Shown piece by piece: positions 61,282 to 64,000 of a stretch of 64,000 nucleotides of DNA. The stretch is from CAINEC01 sp046303115. Lineage in GTDB: Bacteria; Bacteroidota; Bacteroidia; AKYH767-A; OLB10. The stretch lies in contig JBKCGZ010000166.1 of NCBI GenBank assembly GCA_046303115.1, positions 1 through 64,000 on the forward strand, written 5' to 3'. Position 1 is the first letter of the stretch. Every line of letters begins with the position of its first letter. The position numbers were made by a program, and so were the translations under genes. Under the pieces are notes generated by a model that was given only the letters and a program-made list of their open reading frames with translations, ran no database searches and was not told where the DNA came from.

Positions 61282-62674
61282 AATAGCATTTATAATCGAT
61301 AAAGGGTTTATGCAATCTCTAATTGAGAAATGCAGGAAACAACTTTTGTCTGATTTAAATTGCAGTATTGATACAATTCAATGGAATCATGAATTACGAA
61401 AAAGCTTTTCAAAAGCCGATGAATATGATTTTGTGATTAATTTTTCAACGCATACATTATTTAAGAAAGATTATCCGCACGAAAATCTTATACAAATTCC
61501 ATTTATTTCTAATTTGCGATCAGGAATATCTAGAGAATTATATCAAAGCATTATCAATAATGATGATAGTTTTTTACTGAATACAATAAAAACGTTTGCA
61601 GGAAAACAATCTTTTCAAATACATGGGCATCGCTATTTACTAATCCATCATTCGTATAATCGATCATTTAAATTTATAATTGATAAAATTCCAAACTTAT
61701 TGATTGAATCGATAAATCGTTTCCATATTGAGAACCAAACAATCTGGCAAGACAATCATCCGAAGTCAATACCAATTAGAAAATACAAGTTTGAACTATT
61801 CATTAAGAAGATAAAGCATTACCTTAAAACTGCATTTACCTACCATTATTGGAAAACTGGTATTATAGAAAACACCGTTTCGGAAGTGCTAAAAAACAAA
61901 ATACTGCTTAAACAAGTACAGTGGATAAAAACTAAAAACAAACGAGATTTTATCGCTGACCCTTTTGGTTTTACTACAGGAAATGGTGACTATATCATTT
62001 ATGAGAAATACAATTGGAATAAAAAGAAAGGGCATATTGAAGTAAGCGAACGCTTAACACAAAGAATTGTATTTAAATTAAAAGCTGATTTCCATTTTAG
62101 TTATCCGTTTGTATTGGAAGACTCAAACGAAATTTATATTATTCCAGAAACACACCAGACCAATTCGATTGACCTATACAAATGGAATGATAATAAACAG
62201 GAAATGGAAATGACAAAAACAATAATTGATAATTTTCCTGGAGTAGACAATACCATCTTAAAACACAATAATAAATATTGGTTATTCTGCACGACATCAA
62301 AGTATAAAATGTCAGACCATCAATTAAATCTATTTTATGCAGATAAATTAACAGGAAATTGGACCCCACACCCCCTGAATCCCATTGTAACATCAATCAC
62401 TAATTCAAGACCAGCAGGAAGCTTTATCAAAATAGGAGGAAAAATTATTCGTCCTTCACAAAATAGCGGATTAACCTATGGTGGCAAAATAGTTTTCAAT
62501 GAAATCATAGAACTATCAGAAACAAAATATGCTGAAAAGATTATTGAAGTGTTCTCTCCAGAAGATTTCAAAAATAAAAGTATAAAGGGTATTCATACGA
62601 TAAGCCCATTGGGCAATTCAACTTTAATTGATGCCAAATTCACAGGATTTAAAATTGGTAAACTTCATTTCTAG
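61274..62674 (+). CDS. GINT1-like glycosyltransferase domain protein
   Basis: 466 residues. Residues 225-466 resemble the C-terminal domain of plant glucosamine inositolphosphorylceramide transferase (GINT1), a five-bladed propeller: DFIADPFGF, HFSYPFVLEDSNEIYIIPET, VDNTILKHNNKYWLFCT, SRPAGSFIKIGG, IRPSQNS..YGG. The N-terminal 200 residues contain a Rossmann-like start (IKIAFIIDKGF..) and YDFVINFSTH, which in relatives is a formyltransferase-like domain but here lacks recognisable formyl-transfer motifs. The most likely role is glycosyl transfer in EPS synthesis. It overlaps its upstream neighbour by 8 bases. Confidence 0.7.
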   Translation: MIKIAFIIDKGFMQSLIEKCRKQLLSDLNCSIDTIQWNHELRKSFSKADEYDFVINFSTHTLFKKDYPHENLIQIPFISNLRSGISRELYQSIINNDDSFLLNTIKTFAGKQSFQIHGHRYLLIHHSYNRSFKFIIDKIPNLLIESINRFHIENQTIWQDNHPKSIPIRKYKFELFIKKIKHYLKTAFTYHYWKTGIIENTVSEVLKNKILLKQVQWIKTKNKRDFIADPFGFTTGNGDYIIYEKYNWNKKKGHIEVSERLTQRIVFKLKADFHFSYPFVLEDSNEIYIIPETHQTNSIDLYKWNDNKQEMEMTKTIIDNFPGVDNTILKHNNKYWLFCTTSKYKMSDHQLNLFYADKLTGNWTPHPLNPIVTSITNSRPAGSFIKIGGKIIRPSQNSGLTYGGKIVFNEIIELSETKYAEKIIEVFSPEDFKNKSIKGIHTISPLGNSTLIDAKFTGFKIGKLHF

Positions 62675-62675
62675 T

Positions 62676-63653
62676 ATGCAGATCATCAATTATCCTTTAA
62701 CAGGCTATCAAAAAGAAGACTACTTTCATTTATATGAAAAAGTTGTTGATTCGCTGAAAACCAATCCAGCTATTAAATGCATCTGTACTTTTGGAGGTGT
62801 AAATCAACCAGGCATTTCTGATATTGACTTGCTGATCACGTTTAAAAATGATTGCCGTTTTAGTGGTGATATAATTTCCGATCTGACAGAAAGAGAAAGA
62901 TTGTTGTTTACACATGGAGTAATGGCACTTTCAGAGCAACATTGGTTTCAGAATAAATCCTACGCGATGTGGGACAATCAAAAATTAATTTTCGGAGAAC
63001 AACCTGACGGTAACAACATTTTAGTTTCGAATGAAGAATTATCAGCTCTAAAAAAACAAACCGCTTTAGAATTTCTATTTACTAACTATATTGACTTGAC
63101 GTTGCAGAAGGAATATGGAGTAATTAAATTGAGAGATTTACTTCAACATACCAAAGGACTAACGTACGATTTAAATTATTTGAATTTGTTGAACACTTCA
63201 ATCGATAATTACATCTCAAATGCAAAAGAATGGATTGCTAACTGGCATCAGAAACAACCAAGCAATCGAGAGATTGAAAAATGGTTTATTGATTTTCATC
63301 AAGCTTATTCAAAATTTATACAATCAGTATTTGAAGCAGACAAAATTTATTTGCCAGGATCTGTAAATAGAAATTTTTCAAAAAATATTATACTTAAATC
63401 ATCTAAAACAATCTCATATACACGCAGTGGATTACTTCTTCCTTCATTCATTGCTCCTCTAGGGCAAAAACGATATTTAAAATTAATGAACAAACTCAAT
63501 AATTTTGAGTTTTCATTACCTTACACAGCTAACGCCGATAACAGTATATTAGAAAAAAGAATTCAGTTCTTTAAAGAAATGAAAATGTACAATCAATTAC
63601 ATTTTCCAAAACTTGGATTACTTACAACAAGTTTAATGTCAAAATTAGTTTAA
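62676..63653 (+). CDS. Nucleotidyltransferase-fold protein in EPS operon (copy 2)
   Basis: 325 residues from the ATG at 62676, one base after the preceding stop; an upstream reading is possible but overlaps that gene. The NTase core has CTFGGVNQPGISDIDLLITF: Gly40-Gly41 in place of GS, and Ser48-Asp49-x-Asp51. The next strand again reads THGVMALS, aligning with the HHGILVV of copy 1, with a His-Gly where a third Asp would be expected. The rest (about 100-325) is helical and ends KLGLLTTSLMSKLV. It looks like a divergent paralogue of the gene two places upstream. No function can be assigned; its place in the operon suggests a role on the same glycan. Confidence 0.7.
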   Translation: MQIINYPLTGYQKEDYFHLYEKVVDSLKTNPAIKCICTFGGVNQPGISDIDLLITFKNDCRFSGDIISDLTERERLLFTHGVMALSEQHWFQNKSYAMWDNQKLIFGEQPDGNNILVSNEELSALKKQTALEFLFTNYIDLTLQKEYGVIKLRDLLQHTKGLTYDLNYLNLLNTSIDNYISNAKEWIANWHQKQPSNREIEKWFIDFHQAYSKFIQSVFEADKIYLPGSVNRNFSKNIILKSSKTISYTRSGLLLPSFIAPLGQKRYLKLMNKLNNFEFSLPYTANADNSILEKRIQFFKEMKMYNQLHFPKLGLLTTSLMSKLV

Positions 63654-63655
63654 CA

Positions 63656-64000
63656 ATGGAATTAAAAAACCCCGGTGCATTAATCGAAAATAATTGGAGA
63701 TACAATTTTTTAAAAGAGTATTTTAAAAACAATCCATTTAAAGGTGCTACATTACTTGATTTAGGATGTGGACCACGCCCCTATTATTCGATTTACAAAA
63801 ACTATTTCGACAAATCGATTGGAGCTGAAATGGCTGACATGCCTTTCCCACAAAAAGCAATTGATATTTACTGCTCAGCTACTGATGTTCCTTTGCCTGA
63901 TGAAAGCATTGATTGTATCTTATGTACAGAGGTAATGCAAGACATGAAGGAGCCATCCGAATTAATCAATGAATGCTATAGATTATTAAAAAAAGGTGGA
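63656..64000 (+). CDS. Class I SAM-dependent methyltransferase (3' truncated by window)
   Basis: The first 115 codons are visible and open to the end of the window. MELKNPGALIENNWRYNFLKEYF leads into the SAM-binding motif I ATLLDLGCGPRPYYSIY, then an acidic position in GAEMADM, and motif IV DCILCTEVMQDMKEPSELINECYRLLKKGG. This is a Methyltransf_11-type enzyme as found in many O-antigen and EPS loci. It begins two bases after the second NTase gene, so it belongs to the same operon. The substrate cannot be judged. Confidence 0.88.
   Translation, partial: MELKNPGALIENNWRYNFLKEYFKNNPFKGATLLDLGCGPRPYYSIYKNYFDKSIGAEMADMPFPQKAIDIYCSATDVPLPDESIDCILCTEVMQDMKEPSELINECYRLLKKGG

Noticed and set aside
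1..64000. Mobile element, prophage or genomic island
   Set aside because: No transposase, integrase, terminal repeats or abrupt change in base composition was seen; a tRNA is present but with no attachment-site copy or integrase beside it.

Overview
The window is a 64 kb chromosomal segment of a member of the Bacteroidota. Evidence for this: several secreted proteins ending in type IX secretion system (T9SS) C-terminal sorting domains, a T9SS plug protein, a TamL-type lipoprotein, a complete MoxR/Bat gene block, bacillithiol biosynthesis (BshA), a SusC-like carboxypeptidase-regulatory plus TonB receptor, an eIF1-like SUI1 protein, DUF1599/DUF4197/DUF2807 proteins, and promoters of the Bacteroidota type (TAnnTTTG). 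The DNA looks uniformly AT-rich. I see no transposase, integrase, phage gene, CRISPR array or rRNA. One tRNA-Leu(GAG) is present. The order within the phylum cannot be fixed from the sequence alone.

Layout. 0-6.2 kb: T9SS cargo, namely the tail of one protein, a 1176-residue BNR-propeller/PKD protein translationally coupled to a small secreted partner, and a 577-residue surface protein. 6.3-8 kb: DUF4197 protein and the primary-type sigma factor. 8.2-11.7 kb: regulatory-domain protein, TonB receptor and SUI1. 11.7-20 kb: bshA, a GH3-serine hydrolase fusion, a NYN protein, dapD, and the yqgF-def-aroK operon. 19.9-25.5 kb: batC-batB-batA-DUF4381-like-DUF58-moxR, all on the minus strand. 25.6-28.3 kb: orphan DppB-like permease, MauE/thioredoxin protein and DUF1599. 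28.3-34.7 kb: folP, a small Fe-S nuclease, an LtaS-like sulfatase, then kdsC-ubiA-maf-eamA. 34.7-48.1 kb: mixed housekeeping and envelope genes (tRNA, peroxiredoxin, mazG, PagL-like, ABC-F, T9SS plug, apaG, rRNA/tRNA methyltransferase, tamL, hybrid histidine kinase).

48.1-54.3 kb is a minus-strand phenylacetate degradation operon, paaABCD-paaG-paaH-paaI-paaJ. It lacks paaE, paaK and paaZ, and three TTAGTC-type half-sites spaced about two helical turns apart lie just upstream of it. Divergent from it, 54.5-64 kb (running off the window) is an exopolysaccharide operon: Wza-like export lipoprotein, Wzc-like tyrosine kinase with a Gly-Tyr tail, a flippase fused in frame to a GT4 glycosyltransferase, two nucleotidyltransferase-fold proteins flanking a GINT1-like glycosyltransferase, and a methyltransferase cut by the window end. 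This operon is the least conventional part of the window and the best candidate for an undescribed system.

Two translation and transcription themes recur. Four genes (bshA, yqgF, kdsC, mazG) have a perfect TAnnTTTG box exactly four bases before the ATG, which predicts leaderless transcripts. Conversely, strong AAGGAG(G) Shine-Dalgarno sequences, expected to be rare in this phylum, sit at three tightly coupled gene junctions (before the BNR protein, batA and paaH).
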